Positions 1 to 7,091 of a DNA stretch of 31,802 nt are shown one piece after another (positions within the stretch are counted from its first letter, which is position 1; each line of letters opens with the position of its first letter). The notes beneath the pieces were generated by a model. The model made no database searches and was not told the origin of the DNA. It saw only the letters and a program-made list of their open reading frames with translations. Both the position numbers and the translations under genes were made by a program. Source of the stretch: Nocardioidaceae bacterium (GTDB lineage Bacteria; Actinomycetota; Actinomycetes; Propionibacteriales; Nocardioidaceae); the NCBI GenBank assembly GCA_013696365.1, contig JACCYS010000337.1:1-31802 (forward strand). Reading direction: 5' to 3'.

Positions 1-147
1 GGCCTCGGTGGCAGCGCCATCGCGTTGGTGCGGTTCGTCGACGTAAAAGCTGTCGGCGACGCCTGCCGGTCGGCTTTCGCCGACTCCGGCTGGCGGGAGC
101 CCGCAGTGTTCGCGGTCGAGCCCGGCCCCGGCGCCGGCCCACTCTGA
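1..147 (+). CDS. galK: Galactokinase, C-terminal fragment (runs off left edge)
   Basis: The first 48 codons of frame 1 end at a TGA at 145-147. They read as the last part of a GHMP-family sugar kinase: a Gly-rich GLGGSAIALV stretch, a short helix, then F.VEPGPGAGPL. This matches the usual galactokinase C-terminus, where a GG.IALV segment is followed by a P..GA ending. Galactokinase phosphorylates galactose to galactose-1-phosphate in the Leloir pathway. The catalytic and ATP-binding parts lie outside the window, so the call rests on the C-terminal signature alone. Another GHMP kinase is possible but less likely. Confidence 0.7.
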   Translation, partial: GLGGSAIALVRFVDVKAVGDACRSAFADSGWREPAVFAVEPGPGAGPL

Positions 148-306
148 CGCGCACTCTGACGCCGTACGCCCCGTCCCCGCACGCCCGCACGCCCGCCACG
201 TAAACGTGGCTGACCAACCCTTTACGGGCGCGCATCCCCCGTGAGGGGTCGGCGCGGCACGTAAACGGGGCGCGCGTCCACCGGTAGCTGGCAGGCCGGA
301 GCGCGT
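148..306. repeat. Intergenic region with repeated CGTAAA boxes and a small hairpin
   Basis: No gene is visible between galK and the acetyltransferase leader. The hexamer CGTAAA occurs at 199-204 and 260-265, with an inverted copy (TTTACG) at 220-225. The first copy lies in the loop of a perfect 6-bp hairpin, GCCACG-TAAA-CGTGGC, at 195-210. Segments after the second and third boxes are near-repeats: TTTACGGGCGCGCATCC and AAACGGGGCGCGCGTCC. The hairpin could terminate galK but has no T-run. The boxes could be operator sites or a short dispersed repeat. Confidence 0.4.
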
Positions 307-350
307 GGGTGGCGAAAGGTACGGGTGGCGAGAGGTACGGGTGGCGAAAG
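307..350 (+). repeat. 16-bp tandem repeat, 2.75 copies
   Basis: The unit GGGTGGCGAAAGGTAC starts at 307 and is repeated at 323 with one change (GAGAGG for GAAAGG). A partial third copy starts at 339. It lies just upstream of the acetyltransferase start and is probably an untranslated leader. It is one reason to prefer the ATG at 390 over earlier in-frame starts. Confidence 0.6.
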
Positions 351-389
351 CCGGTTGCCGTCCAACCGCGCCGTGATGAGGATGAGCCC

Positions 390-1529
390 ATGTCACCTGA
401 CGTCGATGTGCCGGTGCTGAGCGACGGGGTCGTGACGCTGCGCGCCCGCAGCCTCGACGACGTCGACGAAGTCACCCGCATGTGCCGGGACCGGGAGAGT
501 CAGCGCTGGACGACCGTGCCGGTCCCCTATGGCCTAGGCGACGCCGAGCAGTTCATCGCCGAGATCACCCCCGCGGGCTGGCGCGCCCAGACAAACTTTG
601 GCTGGGCATTCGATGCACCGGACGACACCGGCGCAACGCGCTTCGCCGGCCACATCGACATCCGCGCCGGCGCTCGGCCGGACGTCGGGTTCATGCTGCA
701 CCCGTGGGCGCGGGGTCGGGGCGTGATGACCCGGGCGGTGCGGCTGGCGACCCGCTGGGCCTTCGACACGGCCGGGATTCCGGTCGTGCACTGGGAGGCC
801 CACGTCGGCAACCTCGACTCGTGGCGGGTCGCATGGGCTTGCGGGTTCACCTTTGCGGGCGAAGTGCCGGCGTACTCCCCACAGCGCGGCGAGCTGCGCG
901 ACGCCTGGCTGGCGACGCTGCGACCGACCGACGACGGCCGACCCCGTACGACCTGGTGGGACACGCCGGTGCTCGAGGGCGAGCGCGTACGGCTGCGACC
1001 ACACACCGACGCCGACCTGCCCCACATCGTCGAGGCGTGCAGCGATCCGCGCACGCGGCACTGGCTGCCGACGATGCCGCACCCGTACACCATCGACGAC
1101 GCACGCGGCTTCGTGCGGAACCACCGGTTGGACGGCTCCCTCGGCAAGGGCCTCACCTGGGCGGTGGCCGACCGAGATAGCGACCGGCTCCTTGGCGACA
1201 TCGGGTTCTTCCGGCTCGACGACGAGACGTGCCCGGGCAACTCGGAGGTGGGCTACTGGACGCACCCCGACGCACGGGGCCGTGGCGTCATCGGCGAGGC
1301 GGCGGAGCTGGCGCTGCGCCACGCCTTCACGCCGACCGCCGACGGCGGCCTCGGGCGGCACCGGGTGCAGCTAGGCGCCTCATGGAACAACACCGCCAGC
1401 CGGCACGTCGCGGAGCGGCTCGGTTTCACGCGGGTCGGCCGCTTCCGCCTCGACGGAGCCATCGGGGTGGACGACGACCAGGTGCACGAGGACGGCGCCT
1501 GGTACGACCTGCTTGCCACCGACCGCTGA
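390..1529 (+). CDS. Tandem GNAT-family N-acetyltransferase (two RimJ/RimL-like domains)
   Basis: The 379-residue protein has two consecutive GNAT domains of about 180 residues. Each begins with a VVTLRAR or RVRLRPH strand. Each carries an acetyl-CoA pyrophosphate-binding loop of the R/Q-x-x-G-x-G/A type, seen twice as ARGRGV. Each ends with the N..S..V/A...GF segment typical of RimJ/RimL-like enzymes. GNAT proteins move an acetyl group from acetyl-CoA to an amine; the acceptor cannot be read from sequence. The ATG at 390 is chosen because the earlier in-frame codons run through the tandem repeat at 307-350 and do not look like protein. The gene converges on etfA and has no visible link to the betaine genes. 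Confidence 0.85.
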   Translation: MSPDVDVPVLSDGVVTLRARSLDDVDEVTRMCRDRESQRWTTVPVPYGLGDAEQFIAEITPAGWRAQTNFGWAFDAPDDTGATRFAGHIDIRAGARPDVGFMLHPWARGRGVMTRAVRLATRWAFDTAGIPVVHWEAHVGNLDSWRVAWACGFTFAGEVPAYSPQRGELRDAWLATLRPTDDGRPRTTWWDTPVLEGERVRLRPHTDADLPHIVEACSDPRTRHWLPTMPHPYTIDDARGFVRNHRLDGSLGKGLTWAVADRDSDRLLGDIGFFRLDDETCPGNSEVGYWTHPDARGRGVIGEAAELALRHAFTPTADGGLGRHRVQLGASWNNTASRHVAERLGFTRVGRFRLDGAIGVDDDQVHEDGAWYDLLATDR

Positions 1530-1537
1530 TCTTGGCC

Positions 1538-1589
1538 AAAGTTGTCACCGGCACACGGTGTTAGCACACCGTACGCCAATGACAACTTT
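1538..1589. terminator. Nested inverted repeat between convergent genes
   Basis: Perfect 10-bp arms AAAGTTGTCA (1538-1547) and TGACAACTTT (1580-1589) enclose 32 nt. Inside is a second hairpin, ACGGTG-TTAGCA-CACCGT (1555-1572). On the plus strand the outer arm ends in TTTT. The element lies between the stop of the acetyltransferase and the TAA of etfA, so it could terminate transcription from both sides. Its size and layout resemble the 55-bp palindrome at 31386-31440, so it may instead be a palindromic repeat element. Confidence 0.6.
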
Positions 1590-2593
1590 TAGGTGCGGCG
1601 GGCGTCGAGCTCGTCGTTGATCGCCGGCACGATCTCGTGCAGGTCACCGATCACCGCATAGTGCGCCCGGGTGACCATCGGCGCGTCGGGGTCGGTGTTG
1701 ACCGCCAGGATCGTCTTTGCACTCGAGCAGCCTGCCCAGTGCTGGATGGCGCCGCTGATCCCGCAGGCGATGTAGAGGTCCGGCGATATCCGGCTGCCGG
1801 TCTGGCCGACCTGCTCGTGGTGCGGGCGCCAGCCGAGACTGGTCACCACCCGCGACACACCGACCGCGCCCCCCAGCAGCTCGCTGAGTCGCACCACGTC
1901 CTTGAACCCGTCGGCGCTGCCCGCCCCGCGACCGGCGCCGACCACGACCCGCGCCGAGGTCAGCGCACCGGATGCGTCCGGCACCTTCTCGCCGGTACGC
2001 ACCACCCGGGCAACCAGGTCGGCATCGGTCATCGTGGGCGAGAACTCGACGACCTCGGGAGTGGTGGCGGTCGCGGCCGCAGCCGGCTCCACCGCATGCC
2101 CGGCCACCGACAGCACCGCCACGGTGTCACCGAGTTGCATCTGCTCGAGCACGGCGCCGCCAACCACCTGCCGGGTCACGATCAGCGGGTCGCCGGGATC
2201 GGCACCCACGGCGTCGATCCCGACGACGTTCGCGGCCATCGCCACGTCCAGCCGGGTGGCGGTATGCGCCAGCACCTCGTTGCCACGGGGCGTGCCGGCC
2301 GCCAGCACGACAGCGGCACCGGCCGAGTGCGCGACGTCGACCAGCGCGGCGGCCCACGCAGCCGCGGAGTACGCGGTCAGCCGATCGTCGACGACGTGGT
2401 GCACCGACGCCACGCCCTGCTCGCCCAGCTGGGCCAGCACAACCGCGGGCGGCTCTTCACCTGGCCGGCCCACGGCAACCGCATGCAGCGGCACCCCCCC
2501 AGCCCGCTCGGCCAGGCCACGCCCGAAGGTCAGGGCCTCCTGCGAGACAACCAGGACGCCGTCGGCGTCGGTCTCCACCAACACGGCGATCAT
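1589..2593 (-). CDS. etfA: Electron transfer flavoprotein, alpha subunit
   Basis: The 334-residue protein has the ETF-alpha layout: an N-terminal alpha/beta domain, then a C-terminal FAD-binding domain with QVGQTG at residues 261-266 and CGISGAIQH at 277-285, followed by AVNTDPDAPM. EtfAB accepts electrons from flavin dehydrogenases and passes them toward ETF:quinone oxidoreductase. The start is the ATG that overlaps the etfB stop as ATGA. In-frame codons upstream of it are the shadow of etfB. Its position after the dimethylglycine dehydrogenase gene and etfB, with translational coupling across all three, suggests this ETF pair is dedicated to N-methyl dehydrogenation rather than fatty acid oxidation. 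Confidence 0.95.
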   Translation of the reverse strand: MIAVLVETDADGVLVVSQEALTFGRGLAERAGGVPLHAVAVGRPGEEPPAVVLAQLGEQGVASVHHVVDDRLTAYSAAAWAAALVDVAHSAGAAVVLAAGTPRGNEVLAHTATRLDVAMAANVVGIDAVGADPGDPLIVTRQVVGGAVLEQMQLGDTVAVLSVAGHAVEPAAAATATTPEVVEFSPTMTDADLVARVVRTGEKVPDASGALTSARVVVGAGRGAGSADGFKDVVRLSELLGGAVGVSRVVTSLGWRPHHEQVGQTGSRISPDLYIACGISGAIQHWAGCSSAKTILAVNTDPDAPMVTRAHYAVIGDLHEIVPAINDELDARRT

Positions 2594-3363
2594 CGCGACA
2601 CCATCCCCAGCTCCTCCAACAGGTCGACCACTGCGGGTGCAGCGTCGGCGCCCTGCCCGAGCACCTGCACCTGGCTGGGCTGCTCGGGCGGCAAGGTGAG
2701 CCGCACCCGTCCGGAGCCCACCGGCTCGATCTCGGCCGCGACCTGCTCGATCGCCACCTTTTTGGCCTTCATCCGCCCCATCACCGACGGGTAGCGCGGC
2801 GCCACCCCGCCCTCCATCACCGCGACCACGGCCGGGACTGGCAGCTCGAAGGTTTCCGGCCCGTCCGGCCCGTCGCCGTGCGCCACGACCAGGTCGCCTT
2901 CGACGGTGCAGGTCGCGATGCCGGTGACAACCGGCCGGGCCAGCGCGTACGCCAGCCGCACCGGCACCTGGAAGTCGCCGGTGTCGGCCGCGTCGTTGCC
3001 GAGCAGCACCAGCCCGTACGAGGTTCCCGCAGCCTCGTGCGCGCGCACCACCTCGGCGATGGCAGCAGCCACATCGACGGGGCCGAAGCGGTCGGTCTCG
3101 GCCTCGACCAGCACTGCCCGGTCGCAGCCGAGCGCCAGCGCGTCCCTCAGCTGTTCGATGGCGTCGGCCGACCCCACGGTCAGCACGGTCGCCGTACCGC
3201 CGGTGGCGCCGGCGACCTGGGTGGCCAGCTCGATCGCGCACTCCTCGTGCGCGCTGAGCGTCCAGCCCACGTGCCGGGCGTCGACGCGCTGCCCGTCGTC
3301 GGACAGCAGCACCTCACCTGAGGCGCCGGGCACCCGCTTGATGCACACCAGGACGTCGGTCAT
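2590..3363 (-). CDS. etfB: Electron transfer flavoprotein, beta subunit
   Basis: The 257-residue protein starts MTDVLVCIKRVP, the usual ETF-beta N-terminus. It carries the central LGNDAADTGDFQVP region that binds AMP and shapes the dehydrogenase contact, and the KAKKVAIEQ segment near the end. It pairs with EtfA to form the soluble FAD/AMP heterodimer. The ATG at 3363 shares one base with the TGA of the upstream dehydrogenase gene (TGATG) and has GGGGGAG five bases before it. A GTG one codon earlier is possible. It overlaps etfA by four bases, so the three genes behave as one translational unit. Confidence 0.95.
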   Translation of the reverse strand: MTDVLVCIKRVPGASGEVLLSDDGQRVDARHVGWTLSAHEECAIELATQVAGATGGTATVLTVGSADAIEQLRDALALGCDRAVLVEAETDRFGPVDVAAAIAEVVRAHEAAGTSYGLVLLGNDAADTGDFQVPVRLAYALARPVVTGIATCTVEGDLVVAHGDGPDGPETFELPVPAVVAVMEGGVAPRYPSVMGRMKAKKVAIEQVAAEIEPVGSGRVRLTLPPEQPSQVQVLGQGADAAPAVVDLLEELGMVSR

Positions 3364-5885
3364 CACTGCTCCCCCTTGATCCGCTCGTTGGTTGGGTCGA
3401 ACGGCGGTGTCGCGTCGGCGGTGGCCACCGTCACCGGGTAGCGCTCCTCCATGTAGCTCACCGCCAGCTGGGTGCCGACGACAGCCTGGTCCGGCGGCAG
3501 GTACGCCATCAGCAGGTGGGTGCCGAGCGACGGCGCCGAGCCGGCCGAGGTGACGTACGGGCGGTGCCCATGCCCGTCGACAAGCGGCTCACCGTCGTGG
3601 GCCAGGATCGGCTCCCCGCCGAGCATGAAGCGTCGCTGACCGCTTGCGGAGGTGTGGTCGTCGACGCTCAGGGTGCACAGCACCGTCGCCGGGTCGGCGG
3701 CGCGCTGCTTGAGGTAGGCCTCCCGGCCGACGAAGTCGGCGTCCTTGACCCGCGGGCGCATCATGCCGGCCTCAGGCACCGTCCGCTCGCTGTCGAGCTC
3801 GGCGCCCATCGCGCGGTAGCCCTTCTCCAGCCGCCCGGTGGTGGCGTAGACACCGATGCCCACCGGCACCGCACCGTGTGGTGCGCCCGCGGACAGCACC
3901 AGGTCCCACAGCCGGGCACCCTGCTCCATCGGCAGGTACAGCTCCCAGCCGAGCTCGCCGACGTAGGAGATGCGCGAGGCAAGCACCGACATGGTGTCGA
4001 TCTCGATGTCACGGCACCGGCCGAAGCCGAAACCGTCGTGGCTGATGTCAGCCGCCGTGATGGACCCCAGGATGTCTCGGGCTCGGGGACCCCACAGTCC
4101 GATCGTGGTGTACGCCGAAGTGAGGTCGACGACCTGCGCGCTGCCATCAGCCGGCATCGCGTCGACGAACGTCTTGCGGTCGACCATGCCGTGCGCGCCG
4201 CCGGTGACGACGCGGTAGTGGTCGTCGCCGAGCCGCATGATCGTCAGGTCGGACCGGAAGCCACCGCGCTGGTCGAGCACCGGGGTGTAGACCACCCGAC
4301 CGGGCGCGACGTCGGTCTGCGCCACCACGGCGTGCTGCACCGCACGGACCGCGGCTGACCCGACCACGTCGAAGATGGCAAATGCCGAGAGGTCGACGAC
4401 GCCGGCACGCTCGCGCATCGCCAGGTGCTCGGCGTTGATGATCGGCGACCACCAGCGCGAGTCCCACTCGTGCTCGCGGGGCAGCACCGCGTCACCGTAG
4501 TCACCCAGCAGCGCCTCGTTGCTGGCGTACCAGAAAGGGCGCTCCCAGCCGACGGCTTCGAAGAACACCGCACCGAGCTGTTGCTGGCTGGCGTGCATCG
4601 GCGCCAACCGCTTGTTGCGGTCGCTGGACCACTGCTCGCCGGGGTGCACGATGCCATAGGTCTTGTTGAACGCCTCGCTGGTGCGCGCCCGCACGTGCGC
4701 CCGGGTCTGCTGGTGGGGGTAGAAACGGGCAATGTCGGAGTGGCTGAGATCCACCTCGGGGGGGCCGTCGGTCATCCACTCCGCGACCAGTCGGCCGACC
4801 CCTGGGCCCTCCTTGACCCAGACGGCTGCGGCCGACCACAGGCCCTTGACCTCCGGCGTCTCGCCAAGGATCGGCGCGCCGTCCGGGGTCAGCGACAGCA
4901 GCCCGTTGATCGCGTAGCGGATCTCGGCCCCGTCCGCACCGAGCGCGTCGGGCATCAGCTCGAACGCCTGCTCCAGCTGCGGGTCGAAGTCGTCGGAGGT
5001 GAACGGCATCTCGGTCGGCGACAGTTTGGCCTGCTCGATCGACGGGATCTCGCCGACGTCGTGCAGGATCGCGCGGTGCGCGTACGAGCCGACCTCCATG
5101 TCCGCCCCGTGCTGACGCTCGTAGCAGAACGTGTCCATGTCCCGCACGATCGGGTACGAGATCTCACCCTCGCGGTCGGCCAGCTGCGGGATCGGCCCGA
5201 CGCTGATCATCTGGTGCACCGCGGGGGTGAGCGGGATGTGCGCCCCCGCCATCTCGGCCAGCGCCGGGCTCCAGACGCCGCAGGCGATGACGACGGTGTC
5301 CGCCTCGATGTCACCACCGCTCGTACGGACGCGGGTGATCCGGCCCCCCTCGACGTCCAAGCCGACGACCTCGACGGTGGCGACGACCTGCAGCGCACCG
5401 AGCTCCAGGGCACGTTCGCGCATGATCGTCCCCGCGCGCAGCGAGTCGACGACCCCGACTGACGGGGTCCAGAAGGCGCCGACGATGACCGACGGGTCGA
5501 GGAACGGCACCTGCTCGACCACCTGTTCGGGGCTGACCAGCTCGGACTGGATGCCCCAGGCCCGCGCCGACGACATCCGGCGGCGCAGCTCCTCCATCCG
5601 CTCCTCGCTGCGGGCCACCTCGAAGCCGCCGGACTGGGTGAACACGCCCATCTCGCGGTACTGCTCGACACTGTCCAGGGTCAGGTCGGTGATCTCGCGG
5701 GAATGGTCCACCGGGAAGATGAAGTTGGATGCGTGCCCGGTGGAGCCACCCGGGTTGGGCAGAGGTCCCTTGTCGATCTGCACGATGTCTCGCCAGCCCA
5801 GCTTGGCCAGGTGATAGACGAGGCTGTTGCCGACGATGCCGGCGCCGATCACCACCACCCGTGCACTGCTCGGAACCGTTGCCAT
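3363..5885 (-). CDS. Dimethylglycine dehydrogenase/oxidase-family protein (FAD oxidoreductase + GcvT-like domain)
   Basis: The 840-residue protein has the two-part layout of mitochondrial DMGDH/SARDH and Arthrobacter dimethylglycine oxidase. The N-terminal DAO domain has VVVIGAGIVG at 10-19 and GGSTGHA at 46-52. The histidine of GST.HA (residue 51) corresponds to the residue that carries covalent FAD in DMGDH-type enzymes. The C-terminal half, from about residue 430, is an aminomethyltransferase-like THF domain with LDQRGGFRSDLT, SYVGELGWELY and RLEKGYRAMG. Expected reaction: dimethylglycine to sarcosine, with the methyl carbon captured as 5,10-methylene-THF. Coupling to etfBA favours a dehydrogenase over an H2O2-producing oxidase. 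AGGGAGGG lies six bases before the ATG. Sarcosine dehydrogenase is the main alternative. Confidence 0.85.
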   Translation of the reverse strand: MATVPSSARVVVIGAGIVGNSLVYHLAKLGWRDIVQIDKGPLPNPGGSTGHASNFIFPVDHSREITDLTLDSVEQYREMGVFTQSGGFEVARSEERMEELRRRMSSARAWGIQSELVSPEQVVEQVPFLDPSVIVGAFWTPSVGVVDSLRAGTIMRERALELGALQVVATVEVVGLDVEGGRITRVRTSGGDIEADTVVIACGVWSPALAEMAGAHIPLTPAVHQMISVGPIPQLADREGEISYPIVRDMDTFCYERQHGADMEVGSYAHRAILHDVGEIPSIEQAKLSPTEMPFTSDDFDPQLEQAFELMPDALGADGAEIRYAINGLLSLTPDGAPILGETPEVKGLWSAAAVWVKEGPGVGRLVAEWMTDGPPEVDLSHSDIARFYPHQQTRAHVRARTSEAFNKTYGIVHPGEQWSSDRNKRLAPMHASQQQLGAVFFEAVGWERPFWYASNEALLGDYGDAVLPREHEWDSRWWSPIINAEHLAMRERAGVVDLSAFAIFDVVGSAAVRAVQHAVVAQTDVAPGRVVYTPVLDQRGGFRSDLTIMRLGDDHYRVVTGGAHGMVDRKTFVDAMPADGSAQVVDLTSAYTTIGLWGPRARDILGSITAADISHDGFGFGRCRDIEIDTMSVLASRISYVGELGWELYLPMEQGARLWDLVLSAGAPHGAVPVGIGVYATTGRLEKGYRAMGAELDSERTVPEAGMMRPRVKDADFVGREAYLKQRAADPATVLCTLSVDDHTSASGQRRFMLGGEPILAHDGEPLVDGHGHRPYVTSAGSAPSLGTHLLMAYLPPDQAVVGTQLAVSYMEERYPVTVATADATPPFDPTNERIKGEQ

Positions 5886-5903
5886 GGTCGACCCTCCCTG
5901 AGT

Positions 5904-5920
5904 GTTGCTCTATATGCAAC
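5904..5920. promoter_or_regulatory. Candidate IclR operator (GTTGC-N7-GCAAC) before the dimethylglycine dehydrogenase gene
   Basis: GTTGCTCTATATGCAAC is a 17-bp palindrome with 5-bp arms and 7-bp spacer, 18 bp upstream of the ATG at 5885. On the minus strand it includes a TATAGA that could serve as a -10 box, so a bound protein would compete with RNA polymerase. Arms and spacing are the same as in the site before betB (13351-13367). It most likely belongs to the IclR regulator at 13405-14214. Confidence 0.6.
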
Positions 5921-5952
5921 ACCATGCGTAGTGCGAGACAGCCCAAGCATGG

Positions 5953-5989
5953 CGGTGGCGCCGAACCCCGTCAAGGGCCGACGCCACCG
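5953..5989 (-). terminator. Hairpin downstream of the betaine-binding protein gene
   Basis: CGGTGGCG (5953-5960) pairs with CGCCACCG (5982-5989) over a 21-nt loop, downstream of the substrate-binding protein stop at 6023. There is no T-run. It probably marks the end of the betBA–ABC operon, leaving the dehydrogenase–etf genes on their own promoter. Confidence 0.45.
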
Positions 5990-6022
5990 TCCGCTACATC
6001 GTGCGCATGAATCAGGTCACCG

Positions 6023-7018
6023 TCAGGACGGCATCCAGCCCTCGACCTTGTCCGGGTTGTCCTCGATCCACTGCATTGCCGCATCCTCTGGCGCCATCCC
6101 GTCACTGGAGATCATCGCTGCCACGGCGTTCTGGTCCTCGTTGGTCCACTCGAAGTTCTTGACCACCTCGACCGCTGGGCTGCCCGAATCGGCCCATTCC
6201 GTCGACACGATCTTCTTCAGCTCGGTGACCGGGTAGTCGCAGTCGGCCGCCGAGGCCGGCTCCTGGCAGCCCGGGTCGTACGGCGGTAGGTCGACCTTGA
6301 CCAGCGGGACCTCCGACATGAACCACTGCGGCTCGTAGAAGTAGCCGATCAGCCATTCCTTGTTCTCCTCGGCCTTCTTGAACGCCGCGATCGACGCGGC
6401 CTCGCTGCTGGAGGAGACCACCTTGAAGTTCAGGTCGAGGTTCTTGACGATCGCCTCGTCGAACTGGACGTACGACGGGTCGCTGCCGAGGAACTGGCCC
6501 TGACCGCCGGACTCCGAGGTGGCGAAGTCCTCGGCGTACTGGTTGAGGTTCTCCCAGTCAGTGATGTCGGGGTGCTCCTTGGCCAGCCACGGCGGCACGT
6601 ACCACCCGATCACGCCCTGGTTGCCGTTCGGGCCGAAGTCCTCCGCGCTGCCGTCACCGCTCTTGGCGAAGTACTGCTTCTCCAGGTCGGGGTGTCCCCA
6701 GTCCTCGATCACGACGTCCACGTCGCCGGAGGAGAACCCTGCCCACGACACCTCCTCCTTGAGGTCGCGGTACTCCACCGTGCAGCCGAACTCGCTGGCG
6801 GCGAGCTCACCGACGACGTAGGCGCTGGCCTGGTAGCCGACCCATGGGTTGACCGCCATGTTGACGTCTCCGCACTCGGAGGCCTGGGAGTCGTCACCCC
6901 CGGCCCCAGAATCTGAACCCGATTGCTCGATGTCACCGCCGCCGCACGCCGACAGCACGAGCAACGCGCCCACGGCCGCAGCCGCGAGGGCTGGAGTCCG
7001 CTTTATTGGTCGTTTCAT
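6023..7018 (-). CDS. proX: Glycine betaine/choline ABC transporter, substrate-binding lipoprotein (OpuAC/ProX type)
   Basis: The 331-residue protein has a lipoprotein signal: Lys/Arg-rich start, hydrophobic segment 10-22, lipobox LSAC with Cys25, then a Gly/Ser/Asp-rich linker. The mature part is an OpuAC-type binding domain, with NPWVGYQASAYVVGEL near the start, DVVIEDWGHPD, and several Trp and Tyr residues of the kind that form aromatic cages around quaternary ammonium groups. It is the extracellular receptor that delivers betaine or choline to the permease. The start is the ATG with GAGGAG upstream. It is the last gene of the betBA–ABC run, 73 bp after the permease. The exact ligand (betaine, choline or proline betaine) cannot be told from sequence. 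Confidence 0.9.
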   Translation of the reverse strand: MKRPIKRTPALAAAAVGALLVLSACGGGDIEQSGSDSGAGGDDSQASECGDVNMAVNPWVGYQASAYVVGELAASEFGCTVEYRDLKEEVSWAGFSSGDVDVVIEDWGHPDLEKQYFAKSGDGSAEDFGPNGNQGVIGWYVPPWLAKEHPDITDWENLNQYAEDFATSESGGQGQFLGSDPSYVQFDEAIVKNLDLNFKVVSSSSEAASIAAFKKAEENKEWLIGYFYEPQWFMSEVPLVKVDLPPYDPGCQEPASAADCDYPVTELKKIVSTEWADSGSPAVEVVKNFEWTNEDQNAVAAMISSDGMAPEDAAMQWIEDNPDKVEGWMPS

Positions 7019-7091
7019 GGCATCTCCTCTTCCTGGTGTGCCGGTTGTGGTGCTTGGTGGTGGGCTTGGTGGTGCACCGATCGGCTACGCA

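Noticed and set aside
534..1361. Long minus-strand frames opposite the acetyltransferase gene
   Set aside because: They are shadows of a high-GC gene; composition is Arg/Pro/Val-rich with no family motif, while the plus frame has two clear GNAT domains.
2594..3241. N-terminal extension of etfA through the etfB region
   Set aside because: The extension is the out-of-frame shadow of etfB. The ATGA overlap at 2590-2593 gives the canonical EtfA start.
5886..6022. Possible glycine or cobalamin riboswitch before the dimethylglycine dehydrogenase gene
   Set aside because: The 137-nt gap lacks conserved riboswitch cores. It is explained by a hairpin terminator and the GTTGC-N7-GCAAC palindrome.
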